Positions 23,857-36,109 are shown, counted from the first letter of the stretch. The stretch: DNA of 64,000 bases from Mastigias papua (GCA_964019165.1 OZ025278.1:7430718-7494717); one strand, 5' to 3'. The notes: generated from the letters alone by a model not told the origin. Translations and numbers: made by a program.

Positions 23857-25965
23857 TTTTTTTTTTAAACTTTCATATGTATATATCTGTTACTTACAAT
23901 AATACACCTCGCATATAATTGGTAGTGTACCATTGGCTAGTTTGTACTAAGCACATGAAAAATAATAACAATAATAATTGACATGTAACATAACTCAAAG
24001 GTATAATAGCAGGAAAAGGAAGTGAATGTTCAGAAGTTCAGGAGTTCGGGGTTGTTCCATGATTTATTTCTTTGGCAGAAGATGTAATACGTTGACCTAA
24101 TGGCAATATTAATTGTTTTCATAATAATTCTTCGCTGTGTAACTTTGTCAAAACTCAGATCTTGGAGTAGAGAAAGAAAGGAATCACAGGAGGCGCCCAT
24201 AACGCCGAGAGCACCCATGGAGACATTGATAAAAATGACTTTATTATAGGAAGAGGACAGGTCTTGAAGTAGTGGAGTATACTTATTGGCTTTCCTTACG
24301 CTATTAGCCTGAATATTTGTCTCGAAACCCAGTGTGAGTTCAAGAATGTAGAGCACTTTCTTGCCTGTGAGCAAAAGAAGATCAGGACGAAGGGAGTCGC
24401 CAGTTATCAAAGATGGGGACATAAAAGAGGGCAAATCGGCATATACTGAGATTTGGTTTAGAGATGAAAATGTATTAGCAAGGAAAAGAAGGACTGAGTT
24501 GTGGCGCCAAGTATATCTGCCATTCTCGAGGTAGCAATTACAACTTGATACCACGTGCTGCAGAGTTTCTGATTGAAGGCAGAATGAACATGCTGATGAC
24601 TGAGAAATGGACCATTTGCAAAGATTTTTCCGAGTAGGTAAAGTGTTGTTGAGATATTTTATAGAAAAATTAAAGATATTTCTCGGCATGTTTTGTTGAA
24701 CAATTGACCAAATGCTTGCTGTTATTTGACATGAATATTTCAGAATAGAGGAGATAACCAAGCCTTGAGAAAGGAGTGTATTTTTTATGCGATCTTCATG
24801 CTCGTGCTGTACAGCCTTCAAAACTTGTTTAGTATTCTGGAACTGGTCATACTGAAGATTAGTGCCATAGCTTGTATCCGCCCAAAGTGATTTGATGTCG
24901 GAATTTGGTGAGGACTTCAAGGCATTTCGTATAATAGTTTGGCACTCAGTAAACTTTGCTGAAGGGAGGATAAGATTTATGCCGTATCTAGATGTACTTA
25001 AGATTAAAGAGCTGAAAGTTGAGCATATAGGTAATTCTAGCCACTGCCTTACAAACCTAGAAACTACGCTGTCTAAATTTTCGACCACCCATGTCTTGCT
25101 AAGATCCGCAATGGTCAAGTGCCAAGAAAGTTTCGATAGCACAAAACGATGGTAAAGAAGAAGTTTGTTTTTTGGGTGGCAGGGTAGGCAATCAATTTTG
25201 AGCATCAGATCCTTGATAGTGTCTAGAAGAATCGACATATGATCACTATTATCCATATGGAAATTGAAGTATCTACCAAGATATTTAAAGGGCATGTTTT
25301 TGCCAACAGTTGGAACCAAAGAACTATTTAGAATCAGCTTGGGAAAGTACAGAATTGAAGAGGTGGCTGCTTTCTTTATCCCAAATGTGAGGCATTTATC
25401 AACCCTAATAATCATACCTGCCCAGTTGCACCACCGGGTGAAATGGTTTAGCAGAATTTGATTCTCGTTTTCTAGTCCAGTAATCACAGCAGCATCGTCG
25501 GCAAATTGAAACCAATGTATAGGGTAGAGCGAGTTTAAGCTAAAACCGAATTGTTGGAATTTCTGTGCTGCGATATAGCGAATAAATGTATTGAAGCAAA
25601 GGTTAAAGGTGAGAGGGCTTAAGGAATCACCCTGTAGAACGCCACGACCAACCTTAATAAAAGGAGTTGTGAAATGCTGGGAGATAATGGAAGTGTAGAA
25701 ATCTGAATAAAGACTATTGATGAGCCCTTGTATTTAATCAGGAATGTGATGATATTTCAATACTGCTGGAATGAGATTATGGTGGACTTCCCCAAAAGCG
25801 TTTTTAAGATCAAGTAATGTGATAACTACAGAGCGCTGTTTTATTCTAACTTTGTTGATTATCTGTGACATTTGAGCTGTGTGTTCGTACGTACCTGACA
25901 ATTTAGGCATGAAACCCTTTTGAATGCGATGTTCAATGTATCCATTGGCTGATAGAAATGCAAAC

Positions 25966-25967
<2 letters not shown>
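23857..25967 (-). mobile_element. R2-like zinc-finger RLE element, 5'-truncated copy M3
   Basis: Retains RT, CCHC and endonuclease, and a 3' end with poly(A) (poly(T) on the + strand at 23857-23867) followed on the sense strand by TTA repeats. The truncated 5' end joins the (ATA)n at 25966. Confidence 0.87.
24030..25967 (-). pseudogene. R2-like RT and endonuclease, copy M3, one internal stop
   Basis: The frame runs about 645 codons in one register with a single TAA at 25734-25736. Motifs are [48 protein letters not shown] (FADD at 25491-25505), IRVDKCLTFGIKK and FKYLGRYFNFHMD. Then come the CCHC CSFCLQSETLQHVVSSC, the nuclease SLRPDLLLL with YILELTLGFE, and the end RNKSWNNPELLNF. The zinc-finger N-terminus is missing through 5' truncation. 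Apart from the single stop, RT and nuclease residues look intact, so this is one of the younger copies. Confidence 0.88.
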
Positions 25968-26013
<46 letters not shown>

Positions 26014-26014
26014 G
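25966..26014. repeat. (ATA)n microsatellite junction
   Basis: About 16 units between the truncated 5' ends of M3 (-) and G (+). Confidence 0.97.
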
Positions 26015-27113
26015 ACAACAAAGTTTTGCAGAGAAGGTGCTTCAGAGCGAAATACCAAAACAATATGTAGCAGATGATTATGAATGGTTGAAGTGTAATA
26101 CCGATCCTAGAAAAACAGCATCAATATTTGCAGTACAAGAGCAAATGGTAGAGACTAAAGCATGGAAACTGTTAAGAGGATTAGTGAATGAAGACAAGTG
26201 CCGACTATGTGGAGATTTTAGAGAAACTGTACAGCACCTTCTCTCTGTGTGCAAGAAATTAGCCGGCTCTGAATATGTTAAACGACATGATAATGCTTTG
26301 AAAGTACTGGCAGTGAGATGGGCAGTTGAAAATGGGCTAATTCCAGAAGACACAAAGTGGTATAATGTAAAATGGGAGCGAGGACAAGTAATCGAAAGCA
26401 ATGGGAAGAAGCTGCTCTGGGATTGGGAATACCGAATGAGGATGAATTGCATTGCTAGGCGACCAGATTTGACATTAGAAGACAAGGACAAGAAAATGAT
26501 ATTGTTAATTGATATGGCATGTCCGAATGAAGCAAACAAGGAGGGAAAACGAGACGAGAAAATAAGAAAATATCAGCAGCTGTGTTTTGAGTTACGAGAA
26601 CGACGAGGGTATATGGTGAAGGTGATTCCACTTGTAATTGGATGTCTTGGAGGAGGAATGAGTGAGCTTAAAACGAGCATAAAGAGGATTTTTGAGAGCA
26701 TTGCTGATAATGAACTGAATAATGTAGCAAGAGAAATGCAGAAGACTGTTCTTTGGGAAAGTGAATCGATAATTAGAAAGACTTTATCTGGATTGTTGAC
26801 GTAATGAGTCTCAAATGTGTAACTAGCAAATTTTGGTAGTTATCTTCTCCCTCAAGCCCCCTAGTGCTCAGTCTTTTCAACTGGTTTGAATTGGGTCCCT
26901 TTTGCAAACTATCTTTATGTTCTACTTGAGATACGGATTTTTAGCTAGCTATTGCAAACTTAGTAGATCCAATGTAAGGTCCTGATAATATGTAGCGGGG
27001 CTATAGCCTGGGGTGCTAGTGGGAGATAATTATGGCCAACTATACTTGTATTTTTATGCTTATATTATATTAAGGACTGTAGTATGATCATATAGTTAGT
27101 TGGTTAATTCGAT
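26015..27113 (+). mobile_element. R4-like RLE element, 5'-truncated, divergent copy G
   Basis: C-terminal fragment with its own 3' untranslated region (26805-27113), ending at (ATA)n. The protein is clearly more distant from copies A-E, so it marks a separate lineage with the same insertion preference. Confidence 0.8.
26037..26804 (+). pseudogene. R4-like CCHC and endonuclease, copy G (open, truncated)
   Basis: 255 open codons: WLKCNTDPRKTASIFAVQEQ, the CCHC CRLCGDFRETVQHLLSVC, KWYNVKWERG, nuclease motifs ARRPDLTLED and LLIDMACP, then VIPLVIGCLGG. The NH2-terminal part and RT are absent. The frame is undamaged and reaches a natural stop (SGLLT). The ATG at 26037 is simply the first in frame after the junction. 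Confidence 0.78.
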
Positions 27114-27132
27114 GATAATAATAATAATAATT
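27114..27132. repeat. (ATA)n microsatellite junction
   Basis: About six units between the 3' end of G and the 5' leader of copy B, head to tail. Confidence 0.95.
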
Positions 27133-27134
27133 TG

Positions 27135-27390
27135 TCCTGGGTATGACATAAAACTACATCCGGTTGTGGAGTTTCGACGTGGGATAATGAGGTTACCCTT
27201 TGCCACAATTACCTCCAGGTCACCCTTGAGCAAGGTGTAGTACCTGTTAGCTCTCCCCGAGACCATGAAGGTCCGGGTTGGCGTCCGGCGGGGGCAAGTC
27301 TGTCTCATGGGTAGGAGGGACTCTTCAGCCTTGGTTGGCAACCCTCCTAGTGATGGTGTCACAATAAAAATACCGGTTGTGGTGCAACCA
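27135..27390 (+). promoter_or_regulatory. Conserved structured 5' leader, copy B
   Basis: Starts 'gtcctgggtatgac' immediately after the TAA tract. The hairpin is TAGGAGGG (27312-27319) with CCCTCCTA (27342-27349). Relative to copies A and E two stem positions differ, and both partner bases have changed as well. That is good evidence for a selected RNA hairpin. Confidence 0.65.
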
Positions 27391-27416
27391 AAATCCACTA
27401 TCCTCACTTGAGTGTT

Positions 27417-30400
27417 ATGTCTATTAATGATATATCAAATAACGGCGTTAATGTGACTGGATTCAGCAATGATGAAGGTTCTTAGCCCGGCAGGGATCCC
27501 ATGGATGAGCAGCGTGGGCCCGGTCGTAATCATGTGATTGCCAGAATGAAATGGACAAAGGCGATTAATGTTGCTGTTATGGAATGTTATTACCTCAGTA
27601 ATCCAGTGGATGAAAATGACAAGCCATTGAGAGGATATAGACAGAGAATGCATAGGATATGGAATGAAAGAGAAATGCTAAAATGTAGTGAACAACGTTT
27701 GTGTGATCAGGTAAGAGCGATCAGAAAAAATGAATGGCTGACACGGGTAGAACTTGAGACGATTAAACGAAGAGTGTTAGAAGAGGTAGAACCAGATGTT
27801 GCTCCTGTTGATGTGAGAGATTCTGATGCTATAGAGGATGTGACTGTACAGGAAGTAGAGCAAGAGCAGGTTGAATTCGAAATGCCAAGAGATGATATGA
27901 CTGAGGAAGAAAGGGAGATGATAATAAGTATAGTTGACAGAATGAAAGAACGTAGCTTTAATGTTCCTAGGGGATTTAAGAAAATTGAGAGGAGTAAATT
28001 AGATCAAGAAACAAAAAAAGTGAATAAAGTGATTGGGCTCATACAGACTGCAACAATTTCAGATACCAATAGACTGATTGGTGCAGTGGCTGCGTACGTA
28101 GGACAGAGAGTGGGGCTGAAGGTTAATGATGACAGACCAGGTAGAATAAAGGAGCCATTCTGGAAAAGACGAATAAGACAAAAAATAAACGAGATAAGAA
28201 AGCATATAAACATCTTGGAGAGATACAAAAGAAATGAAATAAGGACGAAAGGGAAATAAAAAAGCCTGGAGCAGAAATATCACATCAAGACAAAATGATT
28301 GAATAATGTAATCGAGGAACTGAAGCAAAGACTTAGTGCAAAAACAGCTAAAATTAGAAGGTATGAGCAGAGAATAGAACAATACAAGCAAAATAGAATG
28401 TTTCGTTACGACCAAAAAAGAGTTTACCAATCTTTTAGTGGAGATAACCACAGAGAAGAAGTAAAACCTGATGCTCAATTGTGCACAGCATTTTGGAGAG
28501 ATATATGGGGCAATGAGAAATATCATAATAAAAGTGCAGAATGGCTAAAAGACTTGAGAGCAGAGAAAGATAGTGTACATCAGGAGAACGTAGTTATCAT
28601 AAAAAGCTTGATAAAAGCGCAGTGCAAGAAGATACCAAATTGGAAAGCTCCGGGCCCTGATGGTGTTCAGGGTTATTGGATAAAAAAGTTGACTGCATTG
28701 CATGACAGAATTGCGAGCCAAATGAATGATATGATTAATAACGGAGTAGCTGTACCAAACTGGATGACTTATGGAAAGACTTATTTATGTCAGAAGGATC
28801 AATCGAAGGGTAATGCAGTTGACAATTACAGACCCATATCTTGTTTGCCAGTTATGTGGAAATTGCTAACTGGAGTACTTGCAGGACAAATGTATGCATT
28901 CTTAGATGAACATAATAAATTACCCCAAGAGCAGAAAGGATGTAGAAAGAAAAGCAGTGGTACAAAAGATCAAATTCTTATAGACAAAATGATTTTGCAA
29001 GATTGTAAACAATAGCATAAAAACTTAGCCATGGCATGGGTTGACTATCGCAAGGCATATGACCTGGTTCCACATTCTTGGATTTTAGAGTGCTTAGAGC
29101 TGGCCGGTATTTCAGAGAACATAAAGAACTTCATAGACAATACCATGAACAAATGGACAACAGAGCTGACATCCTGTGGGGAGTTTCTTGGAAAAGTTAG
29201 CATTAACAGGGGGATCTTTCAAGGCGATAGTCTTTCACCTTTGCGGTTTGTAGTCTGCATGATACCATTGACTAAGATTCTTAGAAAGATTAAGGCTGGC
29301 TATGTTATTAAAGACGAAAATTTGAAGGTGAACCATCTATTGTTTATGGATGATTTGAAATTATTTGGAAGTAATGAAAGAGAAATTGACAGCTTGGTCA
29401 AGACAGTTCAACGTGTCAATACAGATATAGGAATGGAATTCGGCATAAAGAAGTGTGGTGTAGTGATCATGAAAAGAGGAAAATTAAGCAGTACAGATGG
29501 TATAGTATTGCCAAATGGTGAGACAATAAAGGAAGTAGAAAAGGATGGCTATAGGTACCTCGGAATACTGGAACTGGACAAATTAAAGGAAAAAGAAATG
29601 AAAGACAAGTTGAAGCGTGAATATGTGAGAAGGACACGATTGATTTTGAAGTCAATACTAAATGGTCGCAATATTATAAGGGTAATAAATACGTGGGCGA
29701 TCCCTGTCTTGAGATATGGAGCTGGTTTGCTGAAGTGGACAAAGGAAGAACTTGAATGGATGGACAGGAGGACTAGGAAGTTGTTGACAATGTATAAAGT
29801 CCTGCACCCAAAGAGTGATGTTGCGCGTTTGTATGTACCACGACATAAAGGAGGGAGGGGACGAATTAGTTGCGACACTTGTATCAAGAGTGAAGAAAAC
29901 AGGTTAGGCTGGTACGTTAAACAAAGTAATGAGCTAATGCAGAAAGTAGTGAGTACTAAGGGGATTATCAAAACGGAGGAAGCAGTAAGGCCGGAAGAAT
30001 TCAAAGAAATGCTGATCAATGAAAGAGAACATGCCTGGAAGGAGAAAAGAATGCATGGACAATATGCTAGAGAGATGGATGAAAGTGTCGATAAAGATAA
30101 GACCTGGGGATGGCTCAAAAACGGCAGGTTGAAAGGTTTCACAGAGTCACTAATATGTGCTGCGCAGGACCAAGCACTGCGGACAAACTATGTTAAGCAT
30201 CACATTGATAATACCGCTGAATCACCTCTGTGTAGGCTCTGTGGGGAAAAAGGAGAAACTGTTAGCCATATAGTGAGTGAATGCAAGATGTTGGCTCAAC
30301 GAGAATACAAGAGGCGACATGATACCATTGCAAGGAAATTACATTGGGAACTGTGTGGGGAATTTGGCTTAGAGAGGACATCAAAGTGGTATGAGCATAA

Positions 30401-30800
30401 ACCAGAGGGGGTTATAATAAAGGGAAGTATCAAAGTATTATGGGATTTCACTATCCAGTGTGATCATGAGATTGAAGCACGAAGACCAGACAGTGTATTG
30501 GTAAATGAAGAGTTAAAGGAGTGCAAAATCATTGATGTAGCAGTCCCGTGGGATTCTCGTATAAGATCTAAGGAGAGAGAGAAAATTGAAAAGTATGGAG
30601 ACTTGAAAAGAGAAGTAGCAGCCATGTGGGGCATGAAGAAAGTGATTGTCATACCAATTGTTGTCGGTGCGTTGGGGGCAGTGTCAAAGGAATTAGATAA
30701 GTATATAGAGAAGATTGGGATTACTTTGAATATAGGACATGTGCAGAACACAGCAATATTAGGAACAGCGAGAATATTGAGGAAGGTGCTAGAGACCTGA
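27417..30800 (+). pseudogene. R4/Dong-like polyprotein, copy B, four in-frame stops
   Basis: A single register from an ATG at 27417 to the stop at 30800 (~1127 codons), broken by TAG 27483, TAA 28257, TGA 28296 and TAG 29013. N-terminal Myb-like region: MKWTKAINVAVMECYYLS ... RLCDQVRAIRKNEWL. Coiled coil from ~27930. [58 protein letters not shown] and LFMDDLKLF (FMDD 29343-29354). CCHC: CRLCGEKGETVSHIVSEC. RLE nuclease: EARRPDSVLV and IIDVAVPWD, then VIPIVVGALGA. All key residues are visible. Each stop lies where sister copies have a sense codon. Confidence 0.9.
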
Positions 30801-30900
30801 AGAGAATGGGAGTGACTTTGAAACCTTTAGTTACTTGTTGTAATTTGCTTTCAAGGCGTAAACCGGAAAACATCAAACCCGTGATTGTACATATCTACAT

Positions 30901-30919
30901 ATAATAATAATAATAATAG
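30901..30919. repeat. (ATA)n microsatellite junction
   Basis: Six units between the 3' end of B and truncated copy H, head to tail. Confidence 0.95.
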
Positions 30920-31455
30920 TTGACCACCTTGTTTCTGGTTGCTCGGTACTAGCACCAAAAGAATATAATAGCCGTCATGACAGAGTTGGCCAGTATCTTC
31001 ATTGGAGAATATGTAAATACTACTTGATCAGTACAACCGCTAACTGGTATGAGCACCATCCTGAACCAGTAACAGAAGGAAAAGATGTCTCCATTTTATG
31101 GGATTTCCCTGTTCATACTGACAGACCTATACAGGCAAATCGCCCTGATATTATAGTTAAGGACAAAAAAGACAACATTTGTCTCTTGATTGATATGAGT
31201 GTACCTTCCGACAATAATGTTGCTGCAAAAGTATTTGAAAAATTGAGCAAATACAAAGATCTGGAGATTGAAATTGAGAAAATGTGGCATCTAAAAACAA
31301 AAACACTTCCAGTAGTTGTTGGTGCACTTGGCCTCATAAGAAAGGGCACAGCTGACTTTATTGACAAAATTCCAGGGTCTCCATCGCTGTCAGAGGTGCA
31401 AAAAATAGTCCTAAATAGCACAGCTCATGTTTTGAGAAGGGCTCTTTCCATCTGA
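30919..31455 (+). pseudogene. R4/Dong-like endonuclease, copy H (open, truncated)
   Basis: Open from the junction: VDHLVSGCSVLAPKEYNSRHD (last two ligands of the CCHC motif), WYEHHPEPV, nuclease motifs QANRPDIIVKD and LLIDMSVPSD, then LPVVVGALGL. It ends VLRRALSI. The first two Cys of the CCHC were lost by 5' truncation. There are no internal stops. The subfamily differs from B, C and E. Confidence 0.82.
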
Positions 31456-31474
31456 ATTACTCGCTTGTGAAAAC

Positions 31475-31590
31475 TGTTTGTTTTTTTTCTGTTTTGGTTG
31501 TTTTTTTTTTCTTTTTTTTCTGTTTTGGTTGTTTTTTTTTTCTTTTTTTTTGTTTGTTTGTTTGTTTGTTTTGTTTTTCTTTCCTCATCA
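31475..31590 (+). repeat. T-rich minisatellite
   Basis: About three imperfect units of a long T run followed by 'ctgttttggttg', then (TTTG)n. It lies in the 3' untranslated region of copy H. Confidence 0.85.
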
Positions 31591-31690
31591 AAGTCACTTT
31601 CTAACCAACATGTACCCTTCACTCACCCTAGGTTGCTAGTTGTAACTCGGTGTTTGATTGTATATTAGCTTGCCAAAGACAACTCTACTA

Positions 31691-31702
31691 TAATAATAAT
31701 AG
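31691..31702. repeat. (TAA)n junction
   Basis: Short TAATAATAATAG tract between H and C. Confidence 0.9.
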
Positions 31703-34700
31703 TATGTCCTGGGCATGACGTTATACTGCATCCGGTTGTAGAGTTTCGACGTGGTAGAATGAGGTTACCCTTTGCTACAATTACCTCCAGGTCACTCTTG
31801 AACAAGGTGTAGTACCTGTTAGCTCTCCCCGAGACTATGAAATTCCGGGTTGGCGTCCGGCGGGTGCAAGTCTGTCCTCATTTATGAGTGAAAATGTATG
31901 AGAATATTGAAATAGATAACGACGTGAATGACGCTGGAACTTCATATGAAGGTGTTTCGTCCGGTAGGTATCCTGTGGATGAGCAGCGCAGGCCCGACCG
32001 TCATCATGCTACTGCCAGAAAGAGTTGGAATAGGGAGGTAAATATAGCTGTAGTGGAGTGCTATTTCTTGAGCAAACCGATGGATGAGGAAGGAAAGCCA
32101 CTTAGAGGTTATAGGAGAAGAATGCATGCTATCTGGAAAGAGAGATGCCATATTGTAGTGACTGAACAAAGGCTCTGTGATCAGGCCCGCATGATAAAAA
32201 AGAATGGATAGCTGACAAATCTAGAACTTGAGGAAATAAAGCGTCGAGTATTGAAAGATAGCATTTGTAACGAGGTTGAGGAGGTCGTGGGCCATGGTAT
32301 AGTTGATAATTGTATGGACGAGAGTCTTGATGGATCAGGTATAAAAAATAGTTGTGTTTTTGAAGATAATGATGAACTTGAAGAGGAAGAACGAGGTATT
32401 ATAGAAGGAATAAATCCCATCATTGATGAACATCTAACTAAAAAGTTTGTTGCTTTTAAAAAGATTGACAGAAGTGTTCTGAAGGAAAAAGTTAACAAAG
32501 TGAATAGAGTTTTGACTAATAAAAGAACGGACAATTTGAGTAGAACTAACAACTTGATTAAAGCCTGTTCTATCTATGTAGGAGAAGCAGTTGGGCTTAA
32601 ACCTGTTCAAATGAGACAAAGAAATACCAAAGAGCCGTGGTGGAAAAGACGAATTCAATCTTCGATGGCAGAGATACGTAGGCACATAAATCTACTTGAG
32701 CGTAAGAAAAAAGGTGATCTTAAGAAAGATGTTAAATATAGAATCCTGGATAGAAAATGTTTCATTAAAAATAAAGGAGTAGACGTTGTATTAGAGGAAC
32801 TGAAAGAGCGGTTGCAAGCGAAGAGTAAAAAAATTAAACGATACGAACAGAGAATTGAACAATTCAGAATCAATAAGTTGTTCCAGCAAGACCAGAAAAA
32901 AGTTGACCAACAACTAAATGATAAAACAGGTAATTATGAGAAACCTGACGCTAAAGATAGCAAGGAATTTTGGAGCAATCTATGGGACAAGGAAGTTAAG
33001 CACAATGAAAAGGCCGAATGGCTTAAGGAGTTAAAACAGGAGGGGGTTTATCATGAGAAGCAAACAGACTTGATGATTACAACTGAGATGGTATTAAAGC
33101 AAACAAAGAAAATTTCTAACTGGAGATGTCCAAGGTCTGACGGACTTCAAGGATACAACACTTCACAGCAGAATAGCTAACCAGATGAATGATATGATTG
33201 TAAATGGATCCGAGATTCCTAGATGGATGACCACGAATAATACCGTGTTGTGCCAGGAAGGTCCAAATAAAGGTGGGGCTATTGACAACTGCAGGCCAAT
33301 TTCTTGTCTTCCCCTCATGTGGAAACTCATGAAAAGAATAATTTCAACTGCTATGTGTAATTACCTTGATTCAAATGACAGGCTTCCTATTGAACAGAAA
33401 GGGTGTAGGAAGGAAAGTAGGGGAACAAAAGATCAACTGCTTATTGATAAAACAGTAATGAATGATTGCAGGAAAAGACATACCAACCTAGGCATGACTT
33501 GGGTTGATTATAAGAAGGCTTACGATATGATACCCCATTCCTGGATAATTGAGGGATTGAAGTTTGCCAATGTTGCTGACAATCTAGTAAACTTCATAGA
33601 AAGATCAATGAAGAGTTGGAACATCAATGTATCATCGAACGGGGAGTTTTTGGCTAATGTTGAAGTAAAGAGAGGTATATTCCAAGGAGATAGCTTATCT
33701 CCACTGTTGTTTGTTGTGTGTATGATACCCCTTACTCAAATCCTGAGGAAAGTAAAATGTGGGTATGCCCTTAAAAGTGGCGAGAAGCCAAATCATCTTC
33801 TTTTTATGGACGATTTTAAACTGTTTGCAAAAGATGAAAGAGAGATAAATAGCCTACTATCGACAGTTCAGATATTTAGTAATGACGTTAGGATGGAATT
33901 TGGGATTAAAAAATGTGGAGTTCTGATTATGAAAGAGGAAAAGTGACATTGACCGAGGGAATAGAGCTGCCATCAGGTGATGCCATAAATGATATAGATA
34001 AAGAACGTTGTAAGTACCTAGAAATATTGGAGTTCGATTCTGTACGAGAGAAGAATATGATTCGGAATTTTCAAAGCGAGTATTTCAGGAGGTCAAAGCT
34101 TGTAATGAAAAGTAGATTAAATGGTCGAAACAAACTAAAAGCCCTCAATACTTGGGCAATCTCATTGTTGAGATATGGGGCAGGGATTCTGAATTGGCGT
34201 AAACATGTGCTTGATGAGATGGATAGACAAACAAGAAAGATTATGACGATGAATAAAGAATTCCACCCAAAGAGTGATGTAGATCGATTGTATGTACCAA
34301 GAAGTAAGGGAGGGAGAGGCCTCCTTAGTTGAAAAAGTTGCATTGTGACTGAGGAGAACAGTCTTGGATGGTATATCAAACACCAGGAGGAACCACTACT
34401 AGTGGCAGTAAGGAACAACGAGACGATTAATACAGAAGATGTTGTGAGTTCAACTATTTATAAAACGAACGAGAGATGTAGGGTTTACAATTCTTGGAAA
34501 GACAAAATTATGCATGGTCAATATTTGAGAGATTTAGATGGAAAAGATAGCGTACAATCTTGGAAATGGTTAAAGGACAGTGATTTGAAGGGTTGTGCGG
34601 AAGCTTTGATTTGTAGTGCGCAGGAAAAAGCGATAAGGACAAATAATACTAAATTTTATATAGACAAGACCACTGATTCCCCTCTTTGTAGGATGTGTGG

Positions 34701-35371
34701 AGAAAGAAGTGAAACGGTCTCACATATTGTCAGTGAATGTAGCAAGTTGCCTCAGAAAGAGTATAAAAGACGCCACGACAATGTAGCGAAATATATACAT
34801 TGGAAACCTTGTAAAAAATATAATATTGATTCAAAAGTAAGATGGTGTGAACACTCACCGAAAAGAGTAGTTGAAAGTAATAGTATAAAGATCTTGTGGG
34901 ATTGTGCAATACAGTGTGATAAGGAAATAGAAGCTCGAAGGCCAGATATTGTTATTATTGATAAAGTACAAAATGAGGTAAAGATAATTGATGTTGCAAT
35001 ACCTGGAGATGTTAGAGTCCCGGAAAAAGAACTTGAAAAAATAGAGAAATACGGACCTTTAAAGGATGAAATCGCTAGGCTTTGGGACATACGAAAGGTG
35101 TCGGTCATTCCAGTGGTTGTTGGTGCTCTAGGAGCAGTATCTACTAGATTGTATAAGTTTGTAAAAGATATTGGAATTACGCTGAAGATTGAACATGCAC
35201 AAAAACAGCTTTATTAGGTACAGCCCGGATATTAAGACTGGTACTTAGCTGCTGAGTACCTTTAGTAGAGGAGAAAGTAATGTGATTCCTTTGATGACAA
35301 GCAGTTATCCGCAATCACATGTTGATTTCCAAAGCATTTAATATCTTGCTTTGAGATGTATAGTTAACAGA
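31703..35371 (+). mobile_element. R4/Dong-like RLE retrotransposon, copy C
   Basis: 3.67 kb. The leader resembles that of copy B, but lacks the last ~100 bases, including the covarying hairpin. The long frame is moderately damaged. The 3' end abuts 'ataataatag' at 35372. Confidence 0.88.
31888..35255 (+). pseudogene. R4/Dong-like polyprotein, copy C, frameshifted
   Basis: Myb-like region: KSWNREVNIAVVECYFLS ... RLCDQARMIKKNG, then TAG 32209 where sisters have Trp. A small deletion and frameshift at ~33150 removes the block after [36 protein letters not shown] and LFMDDFKLF (FMDD at 33803-33814). Another frameshift lies at ~33930 and a TGA at 34330-34332. CCHC: CRMCGERSETVSHIVSEC. Nuclease: EARRPDIVIID and IIDVAIPGD. 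A last frameshift at ~35205 shifts the final residues, which end at 35255. Catalytic residues are present but the gene is dead. Confidence 0.88.
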
Positions 35372-35381
35372 CATAATAATA
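35372..35381. repeat. Short (ATA)n junction
   Basis: 'ataataatag' between C and D. Confidence 0.8.
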
Positions 35382-35807
35382 GTGGAACGAACACAAGCCA
35401 GAATGTGTAATGGAAAATAATGACTATAAGATCTACTGGGACTTTATGATACAGTGTGATCGGGTGATAGAGGCAAGGGAACCTGACGTTGTGCTAATTG
35501 AAAAAAGGACGAAAGATGTAAAAATAATAGATAGAGCAATTACAGGAGATAAAGGAGTTAAGGATAAGGAGATAGAAAAGTTAAAAAAATACCAGATGCT
35601 GAAAGAAGAAGTAAGAAGATTGTGGAAAATGAAAACCGTTACTGTATTACCTATTGTGATTGGTGCGTTAGGAGCTGTATCACAAAAATTTGCTTGATAT
35701 GTGAATAAGGTCTGCACTAATGGGGACCGCAAGGTTGCTAAGGAAAGTCCTGTCTCTTTAGGGATACATACTGAAGACCACCGTGGGACCTTATGGCAAA
35801 CATATAC
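35382..35807 (+). mobile_element. R4/Dong-like RLE element, 5'-truncated copy D
   Basis: The shortest copy, about 425 bp: part of the endonuclease and a 3' end, between two short TAA tracts. Confidence 0.8.
35383..35697 (+). pseudogene. R4/Dong-like endonuclease fragment, copy D
   Basis: Open from the junction: WNEHKPECV, EAREPDVVLIE (sisters have RRPD), IIDRAITGD (sisters have DVAIP, so a nuclease-core residue is changed), then VLPIVIGALGAVSQKFA and a stop. The remaining C-terminus is shifted out of frame. Confidence 0.78.
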
Positions 35808-35823
35808 TATAATAATAATAATT
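35808..35823. repeat. (ATA)n junction
   Basis: 'ataataataataatt' between D and the leader of copy E. Confidence 0.9.
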
Positions 35824-35828
35824 ACAAT

Positions 35829-36075
35829 AAATCGTTCCGAGTGTGACATAAAACTACAACCGATTGCAGAGTTTCGACGTGGGATAATGAGTTTACCCTT
35901 TGCTGCAACTACCTCCAGGTCACTCTTGAGCAAGATGTAGTACCTGTAAGCTCTGCCCGAGACTATGAAATGCCATGTAGGTGTCTGGCGGGGGCTAGTC
36001 TGTCTCATGGGTAGGGAGGACTCTTTAGCCTTGGTTGGCAACCTCCCTAGAGATGGTGTTTCGATAAAATCTCCG
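35829..36075 (+). promoter_or_regulatory. Conserved structured 5' leader, copy E
   Basis: Same leader as copies A and B. The hairpin is TAGGGAGG (36012-36019) with CCTCCCTA (36042-36049). Confidence 0.6.
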
Positions 36076-36109
36076 GTGTTTATGACACCTCAATAACATT
36101 AACCTCATT

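Larger units (their letters stand above)
27133..30900 (+). mobile_element. R4/Dong-like RLE retrotransposon, near-intact copy B
   Basis: 3.77 kb, full length. It has the structured leader, one long frame with no frameshift and four in-frame stops, and a 3' untranslated region ending at (ATA)n (30901). It is the best template for this family in the window. Confidence 0.9.
30919..31690 (+). mobile_element. R4/Dong-like RLE element, 5'-truncated copy H
   Basis: C-terminal fragment plus a 3' untranslated region with an unusual T-rich minisatellite (31475-31590). The 3' end is followed by TAATAATAAT at 31691. Confidence 0.83.
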
